A stretch of DNA of 64,000 bases from Paenibacillus cookii (lineage in GTDB: Bacteria; Bacillota; Bacilli; Paenibacillales; Paenibacillaceae), in the NCBI RefSeq assembly GCF_018333375.1, contig NZ_BORW01000013.1, positions 1 through 64,000 on the forward strand, given 5' to 3'. Position 1 is the stretch's first letter, and the number at the start of each line of letters is the position of its first letter. The notes beneath the pieces were generated by a model. The model worked only from the letters and a program-made list of their open reading frames with translations, did not search any database and was not told where the DNA came from. Shown here piece after piece: positions 1 to 7,498 of the stretch. Both the position numbers and the translations under genes were made by a program.

Positions 1-124
1 AAAGGGCTGAAAAGTTTGCTTTCTCGTTACTTGGAACTTCGTTAACCTTTTGGAACCGCCGTATGCGGACCCGCATGTACGGTGGTGTGAGAGGACGGGG
101 GTTTGCCGCCCCCTTCTACTCGAT
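1..124 (+). mobile_element. 3' end of a group II intron (domains V and VI)
   Basis: The first 124 bases match the layout of a bacterial group II intron end. Positions 52-89 fold as a domain V hairpin (ACCGCCGTATGCGG pairing with CCGCATGTACGGTGGT), and 90-118 fold as domain VI (GGGGG/CCCCC stem) followed by CTACTCGAT with a candidate branch-point A. The reverse transcriptase/maturase gene would lie upstream, outside the window. The inferred 3' splice point near 124 is only about 29 bases beyond the stop codon of the MFS gene on the opposite strand. The fold and the wording of the end are seen; the exact boundary is inferred. Confidence 0.8.
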
Positions 125-152
125 TATCTATCTCGTGGAAGGCGGCAGAACG

Positions 153-1487
153 TTATGCGTGTTCTTTCGTTTTTCCGATGAGAAGCCCATACACGCACAA
201 AGCCAAAAGCGTAATCAAGGAAAGCGCGGACAAGATCGTTTTAAACGATACCGATTCAATCATGGCTGCCGTGTAGGTGATGCCGATCGATGTCGCGACG
301 TTCAGCGTCAAATTGTAAAATCCGATCACGGTTCCCGATTGGCTGGAAGGTAGAGCGCTTACGCACGAATCGAGCAAAGGCGCGTACATAAATGCAAAGG
401 AACCTGAGAAAAGCATCATGGAAATCACGTACACGATGACAGGCCCCCCGTAAAGCAGCACCGGCAAAATCAGGCTTGCCGCAATCATGATCATCGCGAT
501 CGAAACCGCTTGTTTATTGGACAGGTACTTGGAGATCGTGCCGGACGATGCCCCGACGACCACCGCCGTTACGTATCCCGGAATGAGCAGCAGCGAGATC
601 GTATCCAGATGAAGGCCGTAAACCTTTTCCAATAAGAACGGAAACAGGAAGATATAACCTAATTGCACCGAATAAATAATGAAAGCAACGGCCAATACGG
701 ATACGAACCTTTTGTTTTTGAAAAAGGCAATGTCGATAAAAGAGTGTTTGCTTTTGCTGATATACAAAAGGAACAACGCGACCGAAGCGGCCAAAACCAG
801 AATGTAAATCCAGTTGAAGTCCGTAATGTACAGCATGACCGACGTCGCGATCGCAGCGATCAGAAGCAGCCCGACGATATCGACGCGGCTTTTTTTCGAT
901 TCTTCCTTCGGCATATATTTCAGGATCAGCGGCAGCAAGGCGATCGACAACAACGGAATTAAAAACAGCGCCGCCCAATTCAAATAGGTCGAGACGAAAC
1001 CGCCCGTAAGCGATCCGATGACCAGCGAGAGCGAATAGCTGCTGGTGCTGTAACCGAGAAATCTTTTTTGTTCGTTTTTGGGCAAATGTTTGGCGACATA
1101 AATGACATAAAGCGTCTCCGCGGAGGCCAGGCCCGCCGTTTGTATGATTCTGGAGAGGAGCACCAGCGGAAACGAATGCTGGAAGACGAAACCCAGGACG
1201 GATCCGGCGGTGATAAAGCCGATGCCTGCGACAAGCAGCGAGCGGATGCTGATCGAATCGGCCAACGACGCGTAGACGACCGCCCCGATGCCGATCACGA
1301 GGCCGGCTAACGTTGCCTGCCAGCTGACCGTCGTCGTCGAGATCCCCAAATCTTTGGCAATGGCGACGGAAACCAACTTAAACGAGTTATCGATGATCAA
1401 CGAAAAAACAAAAAATATCAACAAAACGGGAACCGCTTTTTTCGCAAGAGAAGCCTGAGCGTCAGGTACGTGATGAGTCGGGTTCAT
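153..1487 (-). CDS. MFS permease, Tet(L)-like DHA2 family
   Basis: The 444-residue product is an integral membrane protein with about 12-14 hydrophobic segments. The N-terminal half carries the family signature, with SWQATLAGLVIGIGAVVYASLAD resembling the Tet(L)/Tet(K) group, and the length is close to Tet(L) (458 residues). The ATG at 1487 follows AAAGGAG by ten bases. The gene sits 27 bases behind deoD on the same strand, so both are probably one transcript. That setting suggests the permease moves nucleosides, purine bases or an analogue rather than tetracycline; this is inference from context, and a general multidrug exporter cannot be excluded. Confidence 0.85.
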   Translation of the reverse strand: MNPTHHVPDAQASLAKKAVPVLLIFFVFSLIIDNSFKLVSVAIAKDLGISTTTVSWQATLAGLVIGIGAVVYASLADSISIRSLLVAGIGFITAGSVLGFVFQHSFPLVLLSRIIQTAGLASAETLYVIYVAKHLPKNEQKRFLGYSTSSYSLSLVIGSLTGGFVSTYLNWAALFLIPLLSIALLPLILKYMPKEESKKSRVDIVGLLLIAAIATSVMLYITDFNWIYILVLAASVALFLLYISKSKHSFIDIAFFKNKRFVSVLAVAFIIYSVQLGYIFLFPFLLEKVYGLHLDTISLLLIPGYVTAVVVGASSGTISKYLSNKQAVSIAMIMIAASLILPVLLYGGPVIVYVISMMLFSGSFAFMYAPLLDSCVSALPSSQSGTVIGFYNLTLNVATSIGITYTAAMIESVSFKTILSALSLITLLALCVYGLLIGKTKEHA

Positions 1488-1514
1488 GCCATAAAATCTC
1501 CTTTGCCGATCTGT

Positions 1515-2234
1515 TTATGCGAGTTCGAGGGCAATTTCCATCATGTTCGTAAAAGATGTCTGTCTTTCTTCGGCGGACAGGAACTCATGTCTGAAGATAT
1601 GGTCGCTTACGGTCAATATGCAAAGCGCGTTGACGCCGGCGTAGGCGGCATTCAGGTACAGGCCTGCCGATTCCATCTCGGCGCACAAGATGCCCATCTT
1701 GCTCCATCTTTCGAGCGCGGTCGGATCGACGTTGTAGAAAATATCGCTTGAAAGGACATTGCCGACATGGACCTTCTGGCCTTTTGCGTCGGCGATCTTT
1801 TTGGCTTTTTCAAGCAAATCGAACGACGCCGTAATGGAATAATGCCCAGGAACGTTAAATTGATGCATATAATTGGAATCGGTCGAGGAACCCATCGCCA
1901 AGACGATGTCGTTCAGATGCAAATGATCCTGGATGGCCCCGGCGGACCCGATGCGGATCAGGTTTTTGACGCCGAACACGTGAATCAGTTCCCAGGAATA
2001 CAGGCTCATGCTCGGCGTGCCCATGCCCGTTCCCATCACGGATAAGCGCTTTCCTTTGTAGGTACCCGTGTAGCCAAGCATGCCGCGAATCTCGTTGAAC
2101 TGGACGACATCCTCCAGGTAAGTCTCGGCGATGAATTTTGCTCTCAGCGGGTCGCCGGGGAGCAGGATCGTTTCGGCGATTTCCGCCCCGTTGGGTTTAA
2201 TGTGAGGGGTTTCCTTCGGTGCTTGCGTTTTCAT
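1515..2234 (-). CDS. deoD: Purine nucleoside phosphorylase, DeoD type
   Basis: The 239-residue product has the length and motifs of the hexameric DeoD family, which splits purine (deoxy)ribonucleosides with phosphate into base and (deoxy)ribose 1-phosphate in the cytoplasm. Visible signatures are the N-terminal LLPGDPLRAKFIAE phosphate-binding segment, GMGTPSMSLYSWEL, the central IRIGSAGAI, the AEMESAGLY substrate loop and the catalytic VSDH near residue 205. The ATG follows AAGGAG at a good distance. It is the first gene of a probable two-gene unit with the MFS permease. Operator-like palindromes lie upstream, next to a divergently controlled region that ends at the GntR gene. Confidence 0.95.
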   Translation of the reverse strand: MKTQAPKETPHIKPNGAEIAETILLPGDPLRAKFIAETYLEDVVQFNEIRGMLGYTGTYKGKRLSVMGTGMGTPSMSLYSWELIHVFGVKNLIRIGSAGAIQDHLHLNDIVLAMGSSTDSNYMHQFNVPGHYSITASFDLLEKAKKIADAKGQKVHVGNVLSSDIFYNVDPTALERWSKMGILCAEMESAGLYLNAAYAGVNALCILTVSDHIFRHEFLSAEERQTSFTNMMEIALELA

Positions 2235-2251
2235 GTTCTCAGTCTCCTTAT

Positions 2252-2334
2252 TACAACTATGTTTGTTGTATGGTTAGTTGTCTAATTTGTAATATGTAAA
2301 AATACCACATAAAGCGCTTGTTGTTCAACTACAA
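2252..2334 (-). promoter_or_regulatory. Candidate promoter and operators for deoD
   Basis: Two inverted repeats lie ahead of deoD: TACAAC-N7-GTTGTA at 2252-2270, and the 17-base TTGTTGTTCAACTACAA at 2318-2334, which is palindromic apart from its centre and one base pair. On the minus strand the second overlaps a weak -35 (TTGAAC, 2323-2328) spaced 18 bases from a TATTTT (2299-2304). UTRA-type GntR repressors bind short palindromes of this size, so the neighbouring regulator is the obvious candidate. The repeats are seen; the binding is inferred. Confidence 0.4.
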
Positions 2335-2376
2335 AATTTGACGGCGTTCGGCATTGATTTTGACGGAAACAAACGC

Positions 2377-2417
2377 AAAAACAGTATCCCCCTCTTTCAA
2401 AGGAAGATACTGTTTTT
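2377..2417. terminator. Bidirectional terminator
   Basis: A 12-base perfect stem (AAAAACAGTATC at 2377-2388, GATACTGTTTTT at 2406-2417) has an A-rich left arm and a T-rich right arm. On the minus strand it stands just behind the GntR stop codon and would separate that gene from deoD. Confidence 0.85.
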
Positions 2418-2427
2418 TTATCCTTGG

Positions 2428-3168
2428 CTATTTGACGGCGTTGATTTTCATCACGCTGGATTCCTCGGGGATATAAAATTTGTTGTAGACGATCGGATGC
2501 TCCTCGTTGGCGTACAGGCTCTCCAGAATTAAGTCGCATTGATCGGCTCCCCCGGCGATGATGTATTTTTGCGACGGGGAATTGATCGCGCTCGAACGTT
2601 TGATTTCAATGGATGCGGAATGAGCCATTTCGTATACCCGGTTTTCGAGCAGGTCCATCAGCTGGCTCGTATCCTGCAGATCCAGGTTCAATTCCGACAC
2701 GGTTTCGATCGCCATAAACGTAAACGCAAACGCGACGGCAACCCCCTTGCTTTTATACCACCGTTCGATCGCCACGACCGCGGCGGCCCTTCTGTTCAAA
2801 ATCTCCTGGGTATATTCGCTTTCCAAATCCAGTCTGAAGTCGAGTTCGATCTGGTCGATGGGTTCGGCGAGGCATTTGTAAATCGGGTTCCCGATTTTCT
2901 CCAAACCTGCGGTTTTGTTTGCCTGCCGATGTCTGGTGACGAAACTGCCTTTGCCGTGCACGCTTCTGACCAGCCCGTCATCCTGCAGAAGCGCCAGCGC
3001 CTGCCTGAGCGTCATCCGGCTGACCTTGAACGTTTTGGCAAGTTCCGTTTCCGTAGGCAATTGGCTGTCGCAAGGATAGGTACCGTTCATGATTTGTTTG
3101 TACAGTTCGTCGTACACCTTGATGTACAGCGGTTTTTTTTCTTTGAATCCTGCCTGATTGACTTCCAT
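2428..3168 (-). CDS. GntR family regulator, HutC/UTRA type
   Basis: The 246-residue product has an N-terminal GntR winged helix (about residues 12-80: PLYIKVYDELYKQI, LPTETELAKTF, VSRMTLRQAL, VRSVHGKGSFV), followed by a UTRA ligand domain (about 95-240). Such proteins are cytoplasmic repressors released by a small molecule, often a sugar phosphate or nucleoside-related compound. It is oriented like deoD and the MFS gene and lies directly upstream of them, separated by a terminator, so control of that pair is the best guess. The start is preceded by GGGTGTG. The ligand cannot be told from sequence. Confidence 0.9.
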   Translation of the reverse strand: MEVNQAGFKEKKPLYIKVYDELYKQIMNGTYPCDSQLPTETELAKTFKVSRMTLRQALALLQDDGLVRSVHGKGSFVTRHRQANKTAGLEKIGNPIYKCLAEPIDQIELDFRLDLESEYTQEILNRRAAAVVAIERWYKSKGVAVAFAFTFMAIETVSELNLDLQDTSQLMDLLENRVYEMAHSASIEIKRSSAINSPSQKYIIAGGADQCDLILESLYANEEHPIVYNKFYIPEESSVMKINAVK

Positions 3169-3427
3169 GTTTTCACACCCATAATGATGAATTCGGCTGC
3201 TCTGAATCTGGCGGTATCATGCCTTGCCGATTGCAGCACCGTTTTTCAAGCTCCATGTAACCTGCGATTATTATAACATGGCCGGGCGGAATTAAAATCG
3301 GTTCGATCCCAGCCGCGGCCGGAATGCAGCTTTCGAAACCGGATTTTTTAAATGTCTCCCGGGAAGGAGGCGGGTGTCCGTTCGTCGAATGAAATGTTAA
3401 AAATTTAATTATCGACCGAGGGAGTGG

Positions 3428-4855
3428 ATGCCGATGGGGAAACCGCCGCGTGAGTTTTTGGAGTATTCTTCTTCTGAATTGATCGAAATGTTGTCCGAGC
3501 AGCAGGGAATGACGTTTAAGGTCAAAAAGATCGACGGGCAGTTCATACATACGTTTTGCAGCGGGCGGCTGCTATCCAAAATAGGTCTGACTCCTCAGGA
3601 GGTCACGGGAAAACGGCTGGGAGACTTCTATCCCGCCGAATTGGCGGCTTACAAGGAATCTTTTTACCGGGATGCATGGCAGGGGAAGGAAGGGATCATT
3701 TACGAAAGCGAGTTTCATGGGGTGTTTTATCTGGTTTCCCTGCAGCCGATGAGAAGACTCGGGGGGGTCGTGGAATTGATCGCCTCCTGCGTCGACATTT
3801 CGGAACTGAAAACCCGCGAACAAGAGCTGAGGGAAACGAAGGAATTGCTGGAATCGTTGTACGAAAGCTCCGTCGACGGCATTTGCATCATGGACGTTGG
3901 CGGCAAAGTCATCCGCATCAACCATGCCTTCGAGAAAATTTACGGCTGGCCGGAGAGCGAGCTGATCGGGAGGCAGGCGCCGATGATCCCGGCCCATCTG
4001 GAAAACCGTTTTGATGAAATTTGCAAACATCTGCATACCCAAAAAGCGATCCATTTCGAAACGGTGAGGCCGCGGAAGGACGGCAAAACCATTCACGTTT
4101 TTCTGACGCTGTCCCCGATCAAAGACGAAAATGACGCCATCATCGCCTTGACCGGCATTACCCGGGACATATCCGAACGGAAAAAATCGGAGGATTTTTA
4201 CCGCAAAGCCGATAAATTGAACGCCGTTGGCCAACTGGCCGCCGGATTGGCGCATGAGATCCGGAACCCGCTCACCTCGCTGCGCGGATTTTTGCAAATC
4301 ATGCAGTCCGGGCGGGTCAACAAAAAAGAATACTTTGACATCATGCTGTCCGAAATCGATCGGATCAACAGCATCGTCAACGAATTTTTGGTGATCGCCA
4401 AACCGGTTCGCACGAAATTCCAAAAGCAAGACCTCATCCATATTTTACACAGCGTCATCACCCTGCTGGAGACCCAGGCCGCCCTGAACAATATAGAAAT
4501 CCGCACCAAAGTGGAAGACGGGTTTCCTTTGGTCGAATGCTCGGAAATGGAAATCAAGCAGGTATTCGTAAACATTTTGAAAAATGCCATCGAAGCGATG
4601 CCGTGCGGCGGGGTGATCCGCATCCATGCCCGCGTGCAGGAAGGCAGCGTCATGATTCGCATTGCCGACGAAGGCGTCGGCATCAGCGAAAGCCAGTTTC
4701 CCCGGTTGGGCGAGCCTTTTTTTACGACGAAGGAAAAGGGGACGGGGCTTGGCCTCATGATGTGCTACAAAATCATCGGCGACCATAAAGGGGGCATCAA
4801 CATCAACAGCGTCGTCAATGAAGGAACCACGATCGACGTCATATTGCCCGCCTGA
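3428..4855 (+). CDS. Orphan PAS-domain sensor histidine kinase
   Basis: The 475-residue product has no membrane segment, so it is a cytoplasmic kinase. Order: a PAS-like region (about 25-125), a second PAS with PAC tail (about 135-252, ending in TGITRDISERKK), a HisKA dimerisation helix with the phospho-acceptor H276 in AAGLAHEIRNPLTSLRGF, and a HATPase domain with an N box (FVNILKNAIEAM), a G1 box (DEGVGIS) and a G2 box (GTGLGLMM). The layout resembles the sporulation kinases KinA/KinE of Bacillus. No response regulator gene is adjacent, which also fits a phosphorelay kinase. The signal is unknown. A terminator follows. Confidence 0.9.
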   Translation: MPMGKPPREFLEYSSSELIEMLSEQQGMTFKVKKIDGQFIHTFCSGRLLSKIGLTPQEVTGKRLGDFYPAELAAYKESFYRDAWQGKEGIIYESEFHGVFYLVSLQPMRRLGGVVELIASCVDISELKTREQELRETKELLESLYESSVDGICIMDVGGKVIRINHAFEKIYGWPESELIGRQAPMIPAHLENRFDEICKHLHTQKAIHFETVRPRKDGKTIHVFLTLSPIKDENDAIIALTGITRDISERKKSEDFYRKADKLNAVGQLAAGLAHEIRNPLTSLRGFLQIMQSGRVNKKEYFDIMLSEIDRINSIVNEFLVIAKPVRTKFQKQDLIHILHSVITLLETQAALNNIEIRTKVEDGFPLVECSEMEIKQVFVNILKNAIEAMPCGGVIRIHARVQEGSVMIRIADEGVGISESQFPRLGEPFFTTKEKGTGLGLMMCYKIIGDHKGGININSVVNEGTTIDVILPA

Positions 4856-4916
4856 AACGTTCATGCCGGACCGCGGTTTTTTTTCGCCATTTGAAAACGA
4901 ATGCGCTTCATGAACC

Positions 4917-4950
4917 GCCATCGTTCCGTTTAAAGGAACGGTGGCTTTTT
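4917..4950 (+). terminator. Terminator after the PAS histidine kinase
   Basis: An 11-base stem with one G-T mismatch (4917-4927 with 4935-4945) is followed by five T's. Confidence 0.8.
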
Positions 4951-5012
4951 GCGTGAGCAGGCTGAAAATGGCATCCATTAGTTAATGTATGTATTAATCA
5001 AAAAGAAAAATG

Positions 5013-5041
5013 TTGACTAAAATGACCGGTTATTTTATGAT
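5013..5041 (+). promoter_or_regulatory. SigA-type promoter for the GH2 gene
   Basis: TTGACT (5013-5018), a 17-base spacer and TATGAT (5036-5041) stand about 84 bases ahead of the GH2 start in an A/T-rich stretch (4950-5120). Short inverted TTAA-rich repeats around 4981-5000 and 5062-5085 could be operators, but no regulator gene is adjacent. Confidence 0.6.
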
Positions 5042-5124
5042 CTACTCGAGAATTGATGGATTAATGATTAACTTATATGTTAACCGAATGAATCATCCGA
5101 TTTTATTGCAAAGGAGTTTTGCAA

Positions 5125-6873
5125 GTGGAACAGATGTCTTCGATTCCCCGTCCCGAATACCCCCGCCCCCAATGGGTGCGCAGCAGCTGGCTCAATTTAA
5201 ACGGGCCCTGGCAATTTGAGATCGACCACGGCAAAAGCGGAAAAGAACGCGGATATGCGGAGCCCGCGCATCGGCTGTCGGGAACGATTACCGTCCCGTT
5301 TTGCCCCGAGAGCAAGCTGTCCGGCGTGGAATACAAAGATTTCATGGCGGCGGTATGGTATAAACGGGAATTTTCGGTGCCCGAAACGTGGAAGGACGGC
5401 AGGATTTTGCTGCACTTTGGCGCCGTCGATTACGAAACCGAGGTATGGGTCAACGGAGCTTCCGTGGGCAAACATCGGGGAGGATACGCCTCTTTCGCTT
5501 TTGACGTCACCTCGCACGTCCTGCCGGGGACGAACGTCGTGACCGTGTATGCCGAAGACGATGTCCGTTCAGGGCGCCAGCCGCGCGGGAAGCAAAGCGG
5601 AAGGTACCACTCGCACGGCTGCGACTATACGCGCACGACGGGGATTTGGCAAACCGTGTGGCTGGAGCACGTGCCTGAATCCTATCTGGCGGACATGAAG
5701 GTGGTGGCCGATCCGGGCAACGCCTGCGTCCATCTGGAAGTGAAAATCGACGGCAATGCGGCCGGAGACAACCTCGAAGCCGCCGCGTTTTACGGCGGTA
5801 AACCCGTCGGCCGTGCCAGCGCGCTGATCCAAGGGCCTGCGGTGAAACTTACGATTCCGTTATCGGAAATCCACTTGTGGGAGCCGGGCAACGGCAGGCT
5901 GTACGATCTGCGGCTGTCCCTTAACAAGCAGGATCGGATCAGCGATACGGTCGAATCGTATTTCGGCTTGCGGACGGTAAGGCTCGACGGCATGGCGTTC
6001 CGGATCAACGACAAATCCGTATTCCAGCGGCTTGTGCTGGATCAAGGCTTTTACCCGGACGGCATCTACACCGCTCCAAGCGACGAAGATCTCCGCAAGG
6101 ATATCGAAATATCGATGGGACTGGGCTTCAACGGCGCCAGGCTGCACGAAAAAATGTTCGAGCCGCGTTTCCTGTATTGGGCGGACCGGCTGGGTTACCT
6201 GGTATGGGGCGAACATGCCAACTGGGGACTGGATATTACCGGCGCCGAAGGCCTTGCGCGGTTTTTGCCCGAGTGGGTCGAAGGCGTGGAGCGCGATTTC
6301 AATCATCCTGCCCTGATCGGCTGGTGCCCGTTCAACGAGACTTGGGACCAGGACGGCGTCAAGCAAAACGACGACGTGCTGCGCATCGTGTACGAGATGA
6401 CGAAACGGATCGACCCGACGCGCCCGGTGATCGATACCAGCGGCAACTTCCATGTCGTCACCGATATTTTCGACATCCATGACTATGACCAAAATCCGGA
6501 GACGTTTCGGGCCAAGCTGGAACCGATGAAAAGCGGCGGGGAGGCGTACAACACCTTCCCGGACCGGCAGACGTACGAGGGGCAGCCTTATTTCGTCAGC
6601 GAGTACGGCGGCATTTGGTGGAATCCCGATCAAAAGGACGACAAGGCATGGGGATACGGCGACAGACCCGATTCCGAAGAAGCGTTTATGAAGCGTTACG
6701 AGGGTTTGACAAGCGCTTTATTGGAACATCCGATGATCTTCGGATTTTGTTATACCCAGCTGTACGACGTGGAGCAGGAAGTGAACGGGCTGTATACCTA
6801 CGACAGGCGCGCCAAGTTTGACCCTGAAACCATCCGGCGCATCAATTCCCGCAAGGCTGCGATCGAAGATTGA
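5125..6873 (+). CDS. Glycoside hydrolase family 2 enzyme (beta-galactosidase/beta-glucuronidase-like)
   Basis: The roughly 582-residue product has no signal peptide and should act in the cytoplasm on a beta-linked sugar. Order: jelly-roll sugar-binding domain (about 10-175, starting near RPQWVRSSWLNLNGPW), an immunoglobulin-like domain (about 180-285) and a TIM barrel. The expected acid/base is E405 in CPFNETWDQ and the nucleophile E493 in FVSEYGG. It is shorter than LacZ (about 1000) and near the size of bacterial GH2 members lacking C-terminal domains. AAGGAG at 5111-5116 is eight bases from the GTG at 5125, so GTG is chosen over the nearer TTG at 5119. The exact substrate cannot be assigned. 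Confidence 0.88.
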   Translation: MEQMSSIPRPEYPRPQWVRSSWLNLNGPWQFEIDHGKSGKERGYAEPAHRLSGTITVPFCPESKLSGVEYKDFMAAVWYKREFSVPETWKDGRILLHFGAVDYETEVWVNGASVGKHRGGYASFAFDVTSHVLPGTNVVTVYAEDDVRSGRQPRGKQSGRYHSHGCDYTRTTGIWQTVWLEHVPESYLADMKVVADPGNACVHLEVKIDGNAAGDNLEAAAFYGGKPVGRASALIQGPAVKLTIPLSEIHLWEPGNGRLYDLRLSLNKQDRISDTVESYFGLRTVRLDGMAFRINDKSVFQRLVLDQGFYPDGIYTAPSDEDLRKDIEISMGLGFNGARLHEKMFEPRFLYWADRLGYLVWGEHANWGLDITGAEGLARFLPEWVEGVERDFNHPALIGWCPFNETWDQDGVKQNDDVLRIVYEMTKRIDPTRPVIDTSGNFHVVTDIFDIHDYDQNPETFRAKLEPMKSGGEAYNTFPDRQTYEGQPYFVSEYGGIWWNPDQKDDKAWGYGDRPDSEEAFMKRYEGLTSALLEHPMIFGFCYTQLYDVEQEVNGLYTYDRRAKFDPETIRRINSRKAAIED

Positions 6874-6897
6874 TGGACGTTACGGTGAAAATAACAA

Positions 6898-6929
6898 AAC
6901 CCGACTCTTATGAGCCGGGTTGTTTTTGT
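6898..6929. terminator. Bidirectional terminator between GH2 and GNAT genes
   Basis: The arms AACCCG-A-CTC and GAG-C-CGGGTT (6898-6921) form a hairpin with T-rich tails on both strands. It serves the two convergent genes and overlaps the last codons of the acetyltransferase. Confidence 0.8.
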
Positions 6930-7477
6930 TCCTCCCAATCCTCCCGCGTCATGGCGAACAGCTCGTGATCTTCCCACACGCCATGGATCTGCAGATATCG
7001 TTTGGCAAGTCCTTCGCGCCGGAATCCGACCTTTTCCAGCACGCGCAGCGAAGGCCGATTTCTCGGCATCACGCCGGCCTGAACGCGGTGAAGGCCCATT
7101 TCCTCAAAGGCATACCCTACGCAAAGCCGCACCGCTTCGGTCATGAGTCCTTTTCCGCGATGCTCTTGCCCGATAAAATACCCCAGGTTTGCGTTTTGAA
7201 ACGGGCCGCGCGCGATTCCGGTGAGCGCTACCCTGCCCGCCAGCTCGTCCGTTTCCTTCAGGAAAATGCCGAACGACACCGACGTCGCCTGATCCTTATC
7301 GCCCATTCCGGTCAAAATATCCTTTTCCTGGCCTTCCGCCGTAAAATAGGACGCGTCGCGGATCGGCTCGAACGGCTGCAAATATTGGCGGTTGCGGATC
7401 CGAAGTTCGAGCAGCTCCTGCGCATGTTCCGGCAGGAGACGCTTTAACATGATGTTTCCCCGGCTGTCCATCAACAT
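6908..7477 (-). CDS. GNAT acetyltransferase, RimJ/RimL-like
   Basis: The 189-residue product matches the ribosomal-protein-alanine/serine acetyltransferase branch of GNAT (acetyl-CoA dependent, cytoplasmic). The acetyl-CoA loop is seen as LGYFIGQEHRGKGLMTEAV, followed by GLHRVQAGVMPRNRPSLRVLEKVGFRREG, the usual end of the fold. GGAGAG precedes the ATG. It begins 21 bases behind the split kinase-STAS gene on the same strand and may be co-transcribed. Whether the substrate is a ribosomal protein, a drug or a small amine cannot be told. Confidence 0.9.
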   Translation of the reverse strand: MLMDSRGNIMLKRLLPEHAQELLELRIRNRQYLQPFEPIRDASYFTAEGQEKDILTGMGDKDQATSVSFGIFLKETDELAGRVALTGIARGPFQNANLGYFIGQEHRGKGLMTEAVRLCVGYAFEEMGLHRVQAGVMPRNRPSLRVLEKVGFRREGLAKRYLQIHGVWEDHELFAMTREDWEEQKQPGS

Positions 7478-7498
7478 CGTTTTTCACTCTCCGTATTC

